In this document: positions 35,636 to 45,671 of the stretch, one piece after another
Numbering within the stretch: the stretch's first letter is position 1
How the letters are laid out: each line of letters starts with the position of its first letter
Source: Variovorax jilinensis
GTDB taxonomy: Bacteria; Pseudomonadota; Gammaproteobacteria; Burkholderiales; Burkholderiaceae_C
Direction of reading: 5' to 3'
Assembly (NCBI RefSeq): GCF_030316885.1
Contig: NZ_JASZYQ010000002.1
Span: 752,001-816,000 of the forward strand
DNA length: 64,000 nucleotides
The notes under the pieces: model-generated
Database searches by the model: none
Seen by the model: only the letters and a program-made list of their open reading frames with translations
Told to the model about the DNA's origin: nothing
Translations under genes and position numbers: made by a program

Positions 35636-35902
35636 ATGATCGCCGCCTCCATCAAGGCCGAAGTCGTCAAGGACAACGCCCGCGCCGCCAACGACACCGG
35701 CAGCCCCGAAGTCCAGGTCGCACTGCTGACCGCCCGCATCAACGAGCTCACGCCTCACTTCAAGACGCATGCCAAGGACCACCATGGTCGCCGTGGCCTG
35801 CTGCGCATGGTGAGCCGCCGCCGCAAGCTGCTGGACTACCTCAAGTCCAAGGACGCCGACCGCTACACCGCGCTGATCGCCAAGCTGGGCCTGCGCAAGT
35901 AA
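35636..35902 (+). CDS. rpsO: 30S ribosomal protein S15
   Basis: The 88-residue basic protein is S15: [20 protein letters not shown] at the start (the family usually has a short N-terminal helix), [20 protein letters not shown], the rRNA-binding [20 protein letters not shown] and [13 protein letters not shown]. It binds the central domain of 16S rRNA. A GAAGGAA site precedes the ATG. It is followed by a strong terminator and then pnp, the same rpsO-pnp order as in most proteobacteria. Confidence 0.97.
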   Translation: MIAASIKAEVVKDNARAANDTGSPEVQVALLTARINELTPHFKTHAKDHHGRRGLLRMVSRRRKLLDYLKSKDADRYTALIAKLGLRK

Positions 35903-35917
35903 GTCGAATCGCATGCA

Positions 35918-35955
35918 AAAACGCCTGGGTTAGTCCGCTAGCTCAGGCGTTTTTT
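35918..35955 (+). terminator. Intrinsic terminator between rpsO and pnp
   Basis: AAAACGCCTG (35918-35927) pairs with CAGGCGTTTT (35944-35953) and the stem continues inward to a TCCG loop with two wobble pairs. A T-run completes it 16 bases after the rpsO stop. It should separate rpsO from pnp, with partial read-through possible. Confidence 0.9.
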
Positions 35956-35986
35956 ACTTCGGAGCCGCAAAAACAGAGCGAAGCTG

Positions 35987-36029
35987 TGTCATTCCAGAGA
36001 GGTTCTGCCCGAATTTCCCTGGAATGGCA
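35987..36029 (+). promoter_or_regulatory. Long hairpin in the pnp leader
   Basis: TGTCATTCCAG (35987-35997) and CTGGAATGGCA (36019-36029) form an 11-bp stem with one G-U pair, about 85 bases before the pnp ATG. E. coli pnp mRNA has an RNase III-cleaved leader stem used for autoregulation by PNPase. This hairpin has the right place to act similarly, which is inference. Confidence 0.55.
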
Positions 36030-36114
36030 TCGTGTTCTGAGATGCGCTCCGGCCCCCGGCGGGCCCCGTGGTCGTCACGAGGCAGAACCACCGCCAAACA
36101 ATCAGGAGCACAAC

Positions 36115-38439
36115 ATGAGCCTCTTCAACAAAGTCACCAAGTCCTTCCAGTGGGGCGACAAGACCGTCGTCCTCTCGACCGGCGAAATCGCTCGCCAGGC
36201 CAGCGGTGCCGTGACCGTGGACATCGACGGCACCGTGGTGCTGGCCACCGTGGTCGCCTCCAAGTCGGCCAAACCGGGCCAGGACTTCTTCCCGCTGACC
36301 GTCGACTACATCGAGAAGACCTACGCCGCGGGCAAGATCCCCGGCAGCTTCTTCAAGCGCGAAGCCAAGCCCAGCGAGCACGAGACGCTCACCAGCCGGC
36401 TGATCGACCGCCCGATCCGTCCGCTGTTCCCCGAAGGCTTCCTCAACGAAGTGCACGTGGTCATCCACACGCTGTCGCTGAACCCCGAGGTCGATGCCGA
36501 CATCGCCGCCATGATCGGCGTCAGCGCCGCGCTGTCGATCTCCGGCATCCCGTTCAGCGGCCCGATCGGCGCCGCCCGCGTGGGCTACATCAACGGCCAG
36601 TATGTGCTGAATCCGGGCCAGACCGCCCGCAAGGATTCGCAGATGGACCTGGTCGTTGCCGGCACCGAAGCCGCCGTGCTGATGGTCGAGTCCGAAGCCC
36701 TGCAGCTGAGCGAAGAGATCATGCTCGGCGGCGTGGTGTTCGGCCATGAGCAGGCCAACGTCGCGATCAACGCGATTCACGAACTCGTGCGCGACGCCGG
36801 CAAGCCGGTGTGGGACTGGGTCGCTCCGGCCGAAGACGAAGCCTTCGTCGCCAAGGTCAAGGGCCTGGCCGAGGAAAAGCTGCGCGCGGTCTACCAGATC
36901 CGCAGCAAGCAGGCCCGCACGCAGGCCCTGCGCGAAGCCAACGCCAGCGTCATGGCCTCGCTCAAGGAAAGCGGCGAGCCCTTCGACGCCGGCAAGGTCA
37001 ACGACCTGCTGTTCTCGATCGAATCGAAGATCGTGCGCAGCCAGATCCTGTCGGGCGAACCGCGCATCGACGGCCGCGACACGCGCACCGTGCGCCCGAT
37101 CGAGATCCGCAATGGCGTGCTGCCGCGCACCCACGGCTCGGCGCTGTTCACGCGCGGCGAGACGCAGGCGCTGGTCATCACCACGCTCGGCACCGAACGC
37201 GACGCACAGCGCATCGACGCGCTGATGGGCGAATACGAAGACCGCTTCCTGTTCCACTACAACATGCCTCCGTTCGCCACCGGCGAAGTCGGCCGCATGG
37301 GCTCGACCAAGCGCCGCGAAGTCGGCCACGGCCGTCTCGCCAAGCGCGCGCTGGTCGCCGTGCTGCCGAACAAGGAAGAGTTCCCGTACACGATCCGCGT
37401 CGTTTCGGAAATCACCGAATCGAATGGCTCGTCGTCGATGGCTTCGGTCTGCGGCGGCTGCCTGTCGATGATGGACGCCGGCGTGCCGATGAAGGCCCAC
37501 GTGGCCGGTATCGCCATGGGCCTGATCAAGGAAGACAACCGCTTCGCCGTGCTGACCGACATCCTCGGCGATGAAGATCACCTGGGCGACATGGACTTCA
37601 AGGTGGCCGGCACGACCAACGGCATCACCGCCCTGCAGATGGACATCAAGATCCAGGGCATCACGAAGGAAATCATGCAGGTCGCCCTGGCCCAGGCCAA
37701 GGAAGCGCGCATGCACATCCTCGGCAAGATGCAGGAAGCCATGGGCGAGGCCAAGGCCGAGGTGTCGAGCTTCGCGCCGCGCCTGACCACGCTCAAGATC
37801 AACCCCGAGAAGATCCGCGACGTGATCGGCAAGGGCGGCGCGGTCATCCGCGGCCTGCAGGAAGAAACCGGTACGACGATCAACATCGACGAGGACGGCA
37901 CCATCACCATCGCCTCGACCGATCCGGAGAAGGCCGAGTTCGCCAAGAAGCGCATCGAGCAGATCACGGCCGAAGTGGAAATCGGCAAGGTCTACGAAGG
38001 TCCGGTCACCAAGATCCTCGACTTCGGCGCACTGATCAACCTGCTGCCCGGCAAGGACGGCCTGCTGCACATCAGCCAGATCGCGCACGAGCGCGTCGAG
38101 AAGGTCACCGACTACCTGAGCGAAGGCCAGATCGTGAAGGTCAAGGTGCTCGAGACCGACGAGAAGGGTCGCGTCAAGCTGTCGATGAAGGCTTTGGCCG
38201 AGCGTCCGGCCGGCATGGAATTCCAGGAACGCGCGCCGCGCGAGGACCGTGGCGATCGCGGCGACCGTCGCGAGCGTTCGGACCGCGGCGGCGACCGTGG
38301 CGACCGTGCCCCGCGTGCCGATCGCGCACCGCGCTTCGACAACAACAACGAGCGCGGCGGCGAGCAGCCTGAAGCGGTGGTCGAGCAGCAGCAGCAACCG
38401 GGTCAGGAAACGAACCGCGGCGGCGACCACTCGGCCTGA
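36115..38439 (+). CDS. pnp: Polyribonucleotide nucleotidyltransferase (PNPase)
   Basis: The 774-residue exoribonuclease has two RNase PH-like domains (first with [20 protein letters not shown] and [12 protein letters not shown]; second with [11 protein letters not shown] and [14 protein letters not shown], catalytic region about 430-500). A KH domain follows ([20 protein letters not shown], about 560), then an S1 domain ([20 protein letters not shown], about 625). The last ~65 residues are an Arg/Asp/Gly-rich tail ([20 protein letters not shown]) and a Gln-rich end, absent from the 711-residue E. coli enzyme. A CAGGAG site precedes the ATG. Confidence 0.97.
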   Translation: MSLFNKVTKSFQWGDKTVVLSTGEIARQASGAVTVDIDGTVVLATVVASKSAKPGQDFFPLTVDYIEKTYAAGKIPGSFFKREAKPSEHETLTSRLIDRPIRPLFPEGFLNEVHVVIHTLSLNPEVDADIAAMIGVSAALSISGIPFSGPIGAARVGYINGQYVLNPGQTARKDSQMDLVVAGTEAAVLMVESEALQLSEEIMLGGVVFGHEQANVAINAIHELVRDAGKPVWDWVAPAEDEAFVAKVKGLAEEKLRAVYQIRSKQARTQALREANASVMASLKESGEPFDAGKVNDLLFSIESKIVRSQILSGEPRIDGRDTRTVRPIEIRNGVLPRTHGSALFTRGETQALVITTLGTERDAQRIDALMGEYEDRFLFHYNMPPFATGEVGRMGSTKRREVGHGRLAKRALVAVLPNKEEFPYTIRVVSEITESNGSSSMASVCGGCLSMMDAGVPMKAHVAGIAMGLIKEDNRFAVLTDILGDEDHLGDMDFKVAGTTNGITALQMDIKIQGITKEIMQVALAQAKEARMHILGKMQEAMGEAKAEVSSFAPRLTTLKINPEKIRDVIGKGGAVIRGLQEETGTTINIDEDGTITIASTDPEKAEFAKKRIEQITAEVEIGKVYEGPVTKILDFGALINLLPGKDGLLHISQIAHERVEKVTDYLSEGQIVKVKVLETDEKGRVKLSMKALAERPAGMEFQERAPREDRGDRGDRRERSDRGGDRGDRAPRADRAPRFDNNNERGGEQPEAVVEQQQQPGQETNRGGDHSA

Positions 38440-38522
38440 CGGGCCGCGGTGGCGGCGACGCCACCGCAGCCTGCGGGCCGGCCGGCGTGCGCGAGAGCGC
38501 GCGCCGTACCCAGGAACACAGC

Positions 38523-39521
38523 ATGAAAGCCATTGAGATCTCATCGTTCGGCGCCCCCGAGGTGCTGCGCGTGGCGGAACGCCCGGCCCCCGTGGCGGGC
38601 GAGGGCGAACTGCTGATCCGTGTCGCCGCCAGCGGCGTCAACCGGCCCGACGTGCTGCAGCGCACGGGCAACTATCCGGTACCGCCGGGTGCATCCGATC
38701 TGCCGGGCCTCGAGGTCGCGGGCGAGATCGTCGCGGGCGACGCGAAGGCGCTGGCCGCGGCGGGCTTCGCCATCGGCGACCACGTCTGCGCGCTGGTCGC
38801 GGGCGGTGGCTACGCAGAGCTCTGCACGGCCCCGGTCGCGCAGTGCCTGCCGGTGCCCAGGGGCTGGAGCGATGTCGACGCCGCCACCTTGCCCGAGACC
38901 TTCTTCACGGTCTGGAGCAACGTGTTCGAGCGCGGCCGGCTGCAGAAGGGCGAGACCCTGCTGATCCAGGGCGGCTCCAGCGGCATCGGCGTGACCGCGA
39001 TCCAGATCGCCAAGGCGCTCGGCGCCACGGTGATCGTGACCGCGGGCAGCGACGACAAGTGCGAGGCCTGCCTGAAGCTGGGCGCCGACCACGCGATCAA
39101 CTACAGGACGGCCGATTTCGCCGAGGAGGCCAGGCGCCTCACGGGCGGCAAGGGCGTCGACGTGATCCTCGACATGGTGGCCGGCAGCTACGTGGCGCGC
39201 GAGCTCGATTGCCTGGCCGAGGACGGCCGGCTCGTGATCATCGCGGTGCAGGGCGGCGTCAAGGCCGAGATCAACGCCGGCCTCGTGCTGCGCCGCCGCC
39301 TCACGATCACCGGCTCGACACTGCGTCCCCGGCCGGTGGCGTTCAAGGGCGCGATTGCCAAGGCGCTGCGCGAGAAGGTCTGGCCGCTGCTCGAAAGCGG
39401 CGCGATCAAGCCGATCGTCCACAGCCGCTTCGCGGCCGCGGGCGAACCGAGCGGCGCGGCCCAGGCCCACACCCTGATGGAATCGAACCAGCACATCGGC
39501 AAGATCGTGCTGACCTGGTGA
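38523..39521 (+). CDS. NAD(P)H:quinone oxidoreductase, zinc-independent MDR (PIG3/zeta-crystallin type)
   Basis: The 332-residue medium-chain reductase lacks the zinc ligands of alcohol dehydrogenases. It starts [17 protein letters not shown], has [20 protein letters not shown] (about 39-58), the cofactor motif [21 protein letters not shown] (about 142-162, read in pieces) and [15 protein letters not shown], a hallmark of the PIG3/quinone-reductase group. It lies between pnp and tpiA in the same direction, 11 bases from tpiA. Confidence 0.88.
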   Translation: MKAIEISSFGAPEVLRVAERPAPVAGEGELLIRVAASGVNRPDVLQRTGNYPVPPGASDLPGLEVAGEIVAGDAKALAAAGFAIGDHVCALVAGGGYAELCTAPVAQCLPVPRGWSDVDAATLPETFFTVWSNVFERGRLQKGETLLIQGGSSGIGVTAIQIAKALGATVIVTAGSDDKCEACLKLGADHAINYRTADFAEEARRLTGGKGVDVILDMVAGSYVARELDCLAEDGRLVIIAVQGGVKAEINAGLVLRRRLTITGSTLRPRPVAFKGAIAKALREKVWPLLESGAIKPIVHSRFAAAGEPSGAAQAHTLMESNQHIGKIVLTW

Positions 39522-39532
39522 ACAGAAACGAC

Positions 39533-40285
39533 ATGACAACCAAGAAGAAGCTGATCGCCGGCAACTGGAAGATGAACGGCAGCCTCGCGGCCAACGAGGC
39601 GCTGCTGAAGGCCCTGCTGGCCGGAGTCGGCACACCCGCGTGCGAGGTGGCGGTCTGCGTGCCGGCGCCTTACCTCGCGCAGGTGCAGTCGCTGGTGGCG
39701 GCATCGCCGATCGCGCTCGGTGCACAGGACATCTCGGCCCAGCCGCAGGGCGCCTTCACGGGCGAACAATCGGCCGCCATGCTGAAGGAGTTCGGCGTGC
39801 GCTATGCGCTGGTGGGCCATTCGGAGCGTCGCCAGTACCACGGCGAGACCGACGAGGGAGTGGCAGCGAAGGCTGCGTCGGCGCTCGCCAACGGCATCAC
39901 GCCGATCGTGTGCGTGGGCGAGACGCTGGCCGAGCGCGAGGCCGGTCATACGGCCGAGGTGGTCAAGCGGCAACTGGCCGCCGTGATCCACGTCAACGGC
40001 CATTGCATCAGCGAGATCGTGGTCGCCTACGAACCCGTGTGGGCCATCGGCACCGGCAAGACCGCCACGCCCGAGCAGGCGCAGGCCGTGCACGCACTGC
40101 TGCGCGCCCAGCTGCACCATGCGGCGAGCGAACACGCGGCCGGCATCCGCATCCTCTACGGCGGCAGCATGAATGCCGCCAACGCCGCCGAGCTGCTGGC
40201 CCAGGCCGACATCGACGGCGGCCTGATCGGCGGTGCTTCGCTGAAGGCGCCCGATTTCCTGCAGATCATTGCCGCGGCCCGCTGA
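39533..40285 (+). CDS. tpiA: Triosephosphate isomerase
   Basis: The 250-residue TIM barrel has the catalytic residues: N and K in AGNWKMNGS (about 9-17), His in [15 protein letters not shown] (about 93-107), Glu in [16 protein letters not shown] (about 163-178), and the phosphate-binding [14 protein letters not shown]. It interconverts glyceraldehyde-3-phosphate and dihydroxyacetone phosphate. It is followed after 41 bases by secG, a pair common in proteobacteria. Confidence 0.97.
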   Translation: MTTKKKLIAGNWKMNGSLAANEALLKALLAGVGTPACEVAVCVPAPYLAQVQSLVAASPIALGAQDISAQPQGAFTGEQSAAMLKEFGVRYALVGHSERRQYHGETDEGVAAKAASALANGITPIVCVGETLAEREAGHTAEVVKRQLAAVIHVNGHCISEIVVAYEPVWAIGTGKTATPEQAQAVHALLRAQLHHAASEHAAGIRILYGGSMNAANAAELLAQADIDGGLIGGASLKAPDFLQIIAAAR

Positions 40286-40326
40286 AACGCGATCCGCAAC
40301 CAGACAAAATTTTGGAGTTAGAACGA

Positions 40327-40767
40327 ATGAACGTGGTCCTCAACATCCTCGTGGGCGTGCAGATGCTCACCGCACTCGCGATGATCGGCCTGATCCTGAT
40401 CCAGCACGGCAAGGGCGCCGACATGGGCGCGGCCTTCGGCAGCGGCAGCGCGGGCAGCCTCTTCGGTGCCAGCGGCAGTGCCAACTTCCTCTCTCGCACC
40501 ACCGCGGTGCTGGCGGCGGTCTTCTTCGCCTGCACGCTGCTGCTGGCCTACTTCAGCCATGCGCGTCCCACGGGCGGTGGCAGCCTGCTCGAACGCGCCG
40601 CCGTCGGTGCTCCGGCCGCCGCGCCGACGCCTGCACCTGCGGTGCCCGAATCGGCCGCGCAGATCCCGAGCGGCGGCAGCGCTCCCGCTGCACCGGCGGG
40701 CGCCGCATCCGCGCCGGCTGCACCGGCTGCACCCGCACCGGGGGCCGGCCAGATCCCGGCCAAGTAA
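40327..40767 (+). CDS. secG: Preprotein translocase subunit SecG
   Basis: The 146-residue protein has the two SecG transmembrane helices (LVGVQMLTALAMIGLILIQH, about 8-27, and TTAVLAAVFFACTLLLAYF, about 58-76). Between them is the conserved GKGADMGAAFGSGSAGSLFG loop. About 65 C-terminal residues are an Ala/Pro-rich, low-complexity tail longer than that of E. coli SecG (110 residues in all). An ATTTTGGAG ribosome site precedes the ATG. Confidence 0.95.
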   Translation: MNVVLNILVGVQMLTALAMIGLILIQHGKGADMGAAFGSGSAGSLFGASGSANFLSRTTAVLAAVFFACTLLLAYFSHARPTGGGSLLERAAVGAPAAAPTPAPAVPESAAQIPSGGSAPAAPAGAASAPAAPAAPAPGAGQIPAK

Positions 40768-40886
40768 TCCAGTCATCTTCTCTGAGGGTGGCGACCGAAA
40801 ACGACGTTTTTTCAGGGTAAACTACTAGCTGTTCCGGAAAGCCAAAACCCTTCGTGGTTCCTCATGCCATCCGGACGATAAAAACC

Positions 40887-40971
40887 GCGGTCGTGGTGAA
40901 ATTGGTAGACACGCTATCTTGAGGGGGTAGTGGCGAAAGCTGTGCGAGTTCGAGTCTCGCCGACCGCACCA
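40887..40971 (+). tRNA. tRNA-Leu (anticodon GAG)
   Basis: The 85-base cloverleaf has acceptor arms GCGGTCG/CGACCGC, an anticodon stem CTATC/GGTAG with loop TTGAGGG (anticodon GAG, reading CUC/CUU), a class II variable arm, the T arm GCGAG-TTCGAGT-CTCGC and an encoded CCA end. It lies between secG and nuoA, a placement seen in related bacteria. Confidence 0.97.
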
Positions 40972-40976
40972 AATCT

Positions 40977-41006
40977 CACCGGCAGGGAATTTCTTTCCTG
41001 CCGGTG
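40977..41006 (+). other. Perfect hairpin between tRNA-Leu and nuoA
   Basis: CACCGGCAGG and CCTGCCGGTG form a perfect 10-bp stem with a 10-base A/T-rich loop, 5 bases after the tRNA 3' end and 23 bases before the nuoA ATG. There is no U-run, so it is more likely an RNA-processing or mRNA-stability element than a terminator. Function is inferred. Confidence 0.6.
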
Positions 41007-41029
41007 TCAAGCGGTGATAGAACCCCCTG

Positions 41030-41389
41030 ATGAACCTCGATAGCTATCTCCCCGTCCTGTTGTTCATCCTGGTCGGTGTCGGTGTCGGCATCGCCCCCAT
41101 GGTTCTGGGTTACATCCTCGGCCCCAACCGGCCCGACGCGGCAAAAAACTCCCCTTACGAATGCGGCTTCGAAGCCTTCGAAGACGCGCGCATGAAGTTC
41201 GACGTCCGGTACTACCTGGTCGCGATTCTCTTCATCCTGTTCGACCTCGAGATCGCTTTTCTCTTTCCCTGGGCCATCGCGCTCAAGGAGATCGGTGCCG
41301 TCGGCTTCTGGGCCATGATGATTTTCCTGGGCATCCTCGTCGTGGGCTTTGCCTACGAGTGGAAAAAGGGCGCACTCGATTGGGAATGA
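41030..41389 (+). CDS. nuoA: NADH-quinone oxidoreductase subunit A
   Basis: The 119-residue membrane subunit of complex I has three helices and the family motif [21 protein letters not shown] (central part about 41-60), with [23 protein letters not shown] following. The loop cysteine in YECGFE is conserved. It opens the fourteen-gene nuo operon. Confidence 0.97.
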   Translation: MNLDSYLPVLLFILVGVGVGIAPMVLGYILGPNRPDAAKNSPYECGFEAFEDARMKFDVRYYLVAILFILFDLEIAFLFPWAIALKEIGAVGFWAMMIFLGILVVGFAYEWKKGALDWE

Positions 41390-41413
41390 CAGGGAATCCA
41401 AGGAATCCGAAAA

Positions 41414-41893
41414 ATGGCCATTGAAGGCGTCATGAAGGAAGGCTTCGTCACCACCACCTACGACTCGGTGGTGAACTGGGCCAAGACCGGATCACTGTGG
41501 CCCATGACCTTCGGTCTGGCCTGCTGTGCCGTGGAGATGATGCACGCGGGTGCTGCCCGCTACGACATCGACCGCTTCGGCATGCTGTTCCGCCCCAGCC
41601 CGCGCCAGTCCGATCTGATGATCGTGGCCGGCACGCTGTGCAACAAGATGGCGCCGGCGCTGCGCAAGGTCTACGACCAGATGCCCGAGCCGCGCTGGGT
41701 GCTCTCGATGGGTTCGTGCGCCAATGGCGGTGGCTACTACCACTACAGCTATTCGGTGGTGCGCGGCTGCGACCGCATCGTGCCGGTCGACGTCTACGTG
41801 CCGGGCTGCCCGCCGACCGCCGAGGCGCTCCTCTACGGGATCATCCAGCTGCAGCAGAAGATCCGCCGCACCAACACCATCGCGCGCGCCTGA
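41414..41893 (+). CDS. nuoB: NADH-quinone oxidoreductase subunit B
   Basis: The 159-residue peripheral subunit holds cluster N2, next to the quinone site. Ligand cysteines are seen in [11 protein letters not shown] (two), in [13 protein letters not shown] and in [16 protein letters not shown]. The length is short-form and typical of betaproteobacteria. It is 24 bases after nuoA. Confidence 0.97.
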   Translation: MAIEGVMKEGFVTTTYDSVVNWAKTGSLWPMTFGLACCAVEMMHAGAARYDIDRFGMLFRPSPRQSDLMIVAGTLCNKMAPALRKVYDQMPEPRWVLSMGSCANGGGYYHYSYSVVRGCDRIVPVDVYVPGCPPTAEALLYGIIQLQQKIRRTNTIARA

Positions 41894-41904
41894 AGGCGAG
41901 AGAC

Positions 41905-42516
41905 ATGACCGACTTCGCCATTTCTCCCGAGGCACTTCAGACCCAGATCACCGAAACCCTTGGCGCCAAGGCAAAGAGCGTGACGCTCGCGCTCGGCGAG
42001 GTGACGGTGATCGTGGCTGCGCCCGACTACCTGGAAGTCGCGACCATGCTGCGCGACGCTCCGGGCTGCCGCTTCGAGCAGCTCATCGACCTCTGCGGCA
42101 TGGACTACGTCGACTACCGCGAAGGCGAGTGGCAGGGCGAGCGTTTCTGCGTCGTCACCCACCTGCTGTCGGTGAGCCTCAACCAGCGCGTGCGCCTCAA
42201 GGTCTTCGTGCCCAACGAAGACCTGCCGGTCATCGATTCGCTGACCGGCATCTGGAATGCCGCCGGCTGGTTCGAGCGCGAGGCCTTCGACCTCTACGGC
42301 ATCGTGTTCGAAGGCCACGACGACCTGCGTCGCCTCCTGACCGACTATGGCTTCATCGGCCATCCGTTCCGCAAGGACTTCCCGGTGTCGGGCCATGTCG
42401 AGATGCGCTACGACGCCGAACAGAAGCGCGTGATCTACCAGCCGGTATCGATCGAGCCGCGAGAGATCACGCCGCGCGTGATACGTGAAGACAACTACGG
42501 TGGCGGACTGCACTGA
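41905..42516 (+). CDS. nuoC: NADH-quinone oxidoreductase subunit C
   Basis: The 203-residue NuoC (30-kDa subunit) shows the family segments [15 protein letters not shown] (about 52-66), [20 protein letters not shown] (about 106-125), [20 protein letters not shown] and GHPFRKDFP. It is separate from NuoD here, unlike the fused E. coli NuoCD. Its stop overlaps the nuoD ATG by one base. Confidence 0.97.
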   Translation: MTDFAISPEALQTQITETLGAKAKSVTLALGEVTVIVAAPDYLEVATMLRDAPGCRFEQLIDLCGMDYVDYREGEWQGERFCVVTHLLSVSLNQRVRLKVFVPNEDLPVIDSLTGIWNAAGWFEREAFDLYGIVFEGHDDLRRLLTDYGFIGHPFRKDFPVSGHVEMRYDAEQKRVIYQPVSIEPREITPRVIREDNYGGGLH

Positions 42517-43769
42517 TGGCCGAAATCAAGAACTACACGCTGAACTTCGGTCCCCAGCATCCCGCGGCCCACGGCGTGTTGCGCCTGGTGCTCGAGCTCG
42601 ACGGCGAAGTCATCCAGCGCGCCGATCCGCACATCGGCCTGCTGCATCGCGCCACCGAGAAGCTCGCCGAATCGCGCACCTTCATCCAGTCGCTGCCCTA
42701 CATGGACCGTCTCGACTACGTGTCGATGATGAGCAACGAGCACGCCTACTGCCTGGCGATCGAGCGCCTCATGGGCCTCGACGTGCCCGAGCGTGCGCAG
42801 TACATCCGCGTCATGTTCTCGGAGATCACGCGGCTGCTGAATCACCTGCTGTGGCTCGGCGCGCACGGCCTGGACTGCGGTGCGATGAACATGCTCATCT
42901 ACTGCTTCCGCGAGCGTGAAGACCTGTTCGACATGTACGAGGCGGTGTCGGGTGCGCGCATGCATGCGGCCTACTTCCGTCCCGGCGGCGTCTATCGCGA
43001 CCTGCCCGACGCAATGCCGCAGTACAAGGCCAGCAAGATCAGGAACGCGAAGGCGATCGAGCGGCTCAACGAGAACCGCCAGGGCTCGCTGCTCGACTTC
43101 GTAGACGACTTCTGCAAGCGCTTCCCGAAGATGGTCGACGAGTACGAGACCCTGCTCACCGACAACCGCATCTGGAAACAGCGCACGGTCGGCATCGGCG
43201 TGGTCACGCCGGAGCGCGCGCTCAACCTCGGCTTCACCGGCCCCATGCTGCGCGGCTCGGGCATCGAGTGGGACCTGCGCAAGAAGCAGCCCTACGACGT
43301 CTACGACCGCATGGATTTCGACATCGCGGTCGGCAAGACCGGCGACTGCTACGACCGCTACCTCGTGCGTGTCGAAGAGATGCGCCAGGCCAACCGGATC
43401 ATCCAGCAGTGCTCCAAATGGCTGCGCGCCAACCCGGGGCCGGTGATCACTTCCAACCACAAGGTGGCGGCGCCCGCGCGCGAATCGATGAAGGCGAACA
43501 TGGAGGAGCTGATCCACCATTTCAAGCTCTTCACCGAAGGCTTCCACGTGCCAGAGGGCGAAGCCTATGCCGCCGTCGAGCATCCGAAGGGCGAGTTCGG
43601 CATCTACCTCGTGAGCGACGGCGCCAACAAGCCCTATCGCCTGAAGATCCGCGCGCCGGGCTTTCCGCACCTTGCGGCGCTCGACGAGATGGCGCGCGGC
43701 CACATGATCGCCGACGCCGTGGCCGTGATCGGCACCATGGACATCGTGTTCGGCGAGATCGATCGATGA
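42516..43769 (+). CDS. nuoD: NADH-quinone oxidoreductase subunit D
   Basis: The 417-residue 49-kDa subunit forms the quinone site with NuoB. It begins with [20 protein letters not shown] (about 10-29), followed by [36 protein letters not shown] and the C-terminal [20 protein letters not shown]. It resembles nickel-dependent hydrogenase large subunits without metal cysteines, as usual for the family. Confidence 0.97.
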   Translation: MAEIKNYTLNFGPQHPAAHGVLRLVLELDGEVIQRADPHIGLLHRATEKLAESRTFIQSLPYMDRLDYVSMMSNEHAYCLAIERLMGLDVPERAQYIRVMFSEITRLLNHLLWLGAHGLDCGAMNMLIYCFREREDLFDMYEAVSGARMHAAYFRPGGVYRDLPDAMPQYKASKIRNAKAIERLNENRQGSLLDFVDDFCKRFPKMVDEYETLLTDNRIWKQRTVGIGVVTPERALNLGFTGPMLRGSGIEWDLRKKQPYDVYDRMDFDIAVGKTGDCYDRYLVRVEEMRQANRIIQQCSKWLRANPGPVITSNHKVAAPARESMKANMEELIHHFKLFTEGFHVPEGEAYAAVEHPKGEFGIYLVSDGANKPYRLKIRAPGFPHLAALDEMARGHMIADAVAVIGTMDIVFGEIDR

Positions 43770-44308
43770 GCCAACCCATGCATTCCGATTCCTCCTCCCA
43801 GAGCACCCAGGCGCCCCTGTCGGACGCCGTGCTCGAGCGCTTCGCGCGCGAAGCCGCCAAGTACCCGCCGGCCGGCAGGCAGTCGGCCGTGATGGCCTGC
43901 CTGGCGATCGTGCAGCAGGGCGAGGGCTTCGTGAGCGAGCAGCGCGAACGCGAGATCGCGGAGTACCTCGGCATGGCGCCGATCGCGGTGCACGAGGTCA
44001 CGACCTTCTACAACATGTACAACCAGCGGCCGCTGGGCGCCTACAAGCTCAACGTCTGCACCAACCTGCCGTGCCAGCTGCGCGACGGTGCCGTGGCGCT
44101 GGCCCATCTCGAGCAGAAGCTCGGCATCCGCATGGGCGAGACCACGCCGGACGGCATGTTCACGCTGCAGCAGAGCGAGTGCCTGGGTGCCTGCGCCGAC
44201 TCGCCCGTGATGCTGGTGAACGACCGCACCATGTGCAGCTTCATGAGCAACGAGAAGCTCGACCAGTTGATCGACGGCTTGCGCGGCTCGACCGCGAAGG
44301 GAGCTTGA
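43766..44308 (+). CDS. nuoE: NADH-quinone oxidoreductase subunit E
   Basis: The 180-residue [2Fe-2S] thioredoxin-like subunit has cysteines in VCTNLPCQL (about 93-101) and in [11 protein letters not shown] (about 133-143). [15 protein letters not shown] precedes them. The ATG overlaps the nuoD stop; a second Met four codons on is possible. It docks with NuoF at the NADH end of the complex. Confidence 0.96.
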   Translation: MSQPMHSDSSSQSTQAPLSDAVLERFAREAAKYPPAGRQSAVMACLAIVQQGEGFVSEQREREIAEYLGMAPIAVHEVTTFYNMYNQRPLGAYKLNVCTNLPCQLRDGAVALAHLEQKLGIRMGETTPDGMFTLQQSECLGACADSPVMLVNDRTMCSFMSNEKLDQLIDGLRGSTAKGA

Positions 44309-45651
44309 TGATGTCGCCCGAGCAAGTGCTTGCGCAGTTCCAGGCCACCGGGGTCCAGACCTGCTTCCACGACCGCCACATCGAGCCGCAGATCTATGCC
44401 GGCCTCGACGGCACCAACTGGCGCCTGGCCGACTACGAGGCGCGCGGCGGCTACAAGGCGCTGCGCAAGATCCTCACCGAGGGCCTGACGCCCGACCAGG
44501 TGATCGCCGAGGTCAAGGCCTCGGGCCTGCGCGGCCGCGGCGGCGCCGGTTTCCCGACCGGCCTCAAGTGGAGCTTCATGCCGCGCCAGTTCCCGGGCCA
44601 GAAGTACCTGGTCTGCAACTCGGACGAAGGCGAGCCCGGCACCTGCAAGGACCGCGACATCCTGCAGTTCAACCCGCACATCGTGATCGAGGGCATGGCC
44701 ATCGCCGCCTATGCGATGGGCATCAGCGTGGGCTACAACTACATCCACGGCGAGATCTTCCAGACCTACGACCGTTTCGAGGAGGCGCTGGAGGAAGCGC
44801 GTGCTGCCGGCTATCTCGGCGACGCGATCATGGGCAGCACCTACAACTTCCAGCTGCATGCGGCGCACGGCTTCGGCGCCTACATCTGCGGCGAGGAAAC
44901 CGCGCTGCTCGAATCGCTCGAAGGCAAGAAGGGCCAGCCGCGCTTCAAGCCGCCGTTCCCGGCCAGCTTCGGCCTCTACGGCAAGCCGACCACGATCAAC
45001 AACACCGAGACCTTCGCCGCGGTGCCGTGGATCATCAACAACGGCGGCGTGGCCTACCTCGAGTGCGGCAAGCCCAACAACGGCGGCACCAAGATCTACT
45101 CGGTCAGCGGCGACGTCGAGCTGCCGGGCAACTACGAGGTGCCGATGGGCACGCCCTTCGCCAAGCTGCTCGAACTCGCCGGCGGCGTGCGCAAGGGCCG
45201 CCAGCTCAAGGCCGTGATTCCGGGCGGATCGTCGTCGCCGGTGCTGCCGGCCGACATCATGATGCAGTGCACGATGGACTACGACTCCATCGCCAAGGCC
45301 GGCTCGATGCTGGGCTCGGGCGCAGTCATCGTGATGGACGATTCGCGCTCGATGGTCGAGTCGCTCAAGCGCCTCTCGTACTTCTACATGCACGAATCCT
45401 GCGGCCAGTGCACGCCGTGCCGCGAAGGCACGGGCTGGCTCTGGCGCGTGGTCGACCGCATCGACACCGGTCGTGGCAAGGCCTCCGACATGGACCTGCT
45501 CAACTCGGTCGCCGACAACATCCAGGGCCGCACCATCTGCGCACTGGGCGACGCCGCCGCGATGCCGGTGCGCGCCATGATCAAGCATTTCCGCCACGAG
45601 TTCGAGGCGCTGATTCCGGGACACGTCCCGCAGACGGCGGCCAAGGCCTGA
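44308..45651 (+). CDS. nuoF: NADH-quinone oxidoreductase subunit F
   Basis: The 447-residue NADH- and FMN-binding subunit has the NADH loop [18 protein letters not shown] (about 73-90), the FMN-binding [17 protein letters not shown] (about 98-114) and the [17 protein letters not shown] segment. The [4Fe-4S] N3 cysteines lie in [12 protein letters not shown] (about 364-375) and in TICALGDAA. The tandem ATG ATG start overlaps nuoE. Confidence 0.97.
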   Translation: MMSPEQVLAQFQATGVQTCFHDRHIEPQIYAGLDGTNWRLADYEARGGYKALRKILTEGLTPDQVIAEVKASGLRGRGGAGFPTGLKWSFMPRQFPGQKYLVCNSDEGEPGTCKDRDILQFNPHIVIEGMAIAAYAMGISVGYNYIHGEIFQTYDRFEEALEEARAAGYLGDAIMGSTYNFQLHAAHGFGAYICGEETALLESLEGKKGQPRFKPPFPASFGLYGKPTTINNTETFAAVPWIINNGGVAYLECGKPNNGGTKIYSVSGDVELPGNYEVPMGTPFAKLLELAGGVRKGRQLKAVIPGGSSSPVLPADIMMQCTMDYDSIAKAGSMLGSGAVIVMDDSRSMVESLKRLSYFYMHESCGQCTPCREGTGWLWRVVDRIDTGRGKASDMDLLNSVADNIQGRTICALGDAAAMPVRAMIKHFRHEFEALIPGHVPQTAAKA

Positions 45652-45671
45652 GGGACGCGAGAAAAGAACAT

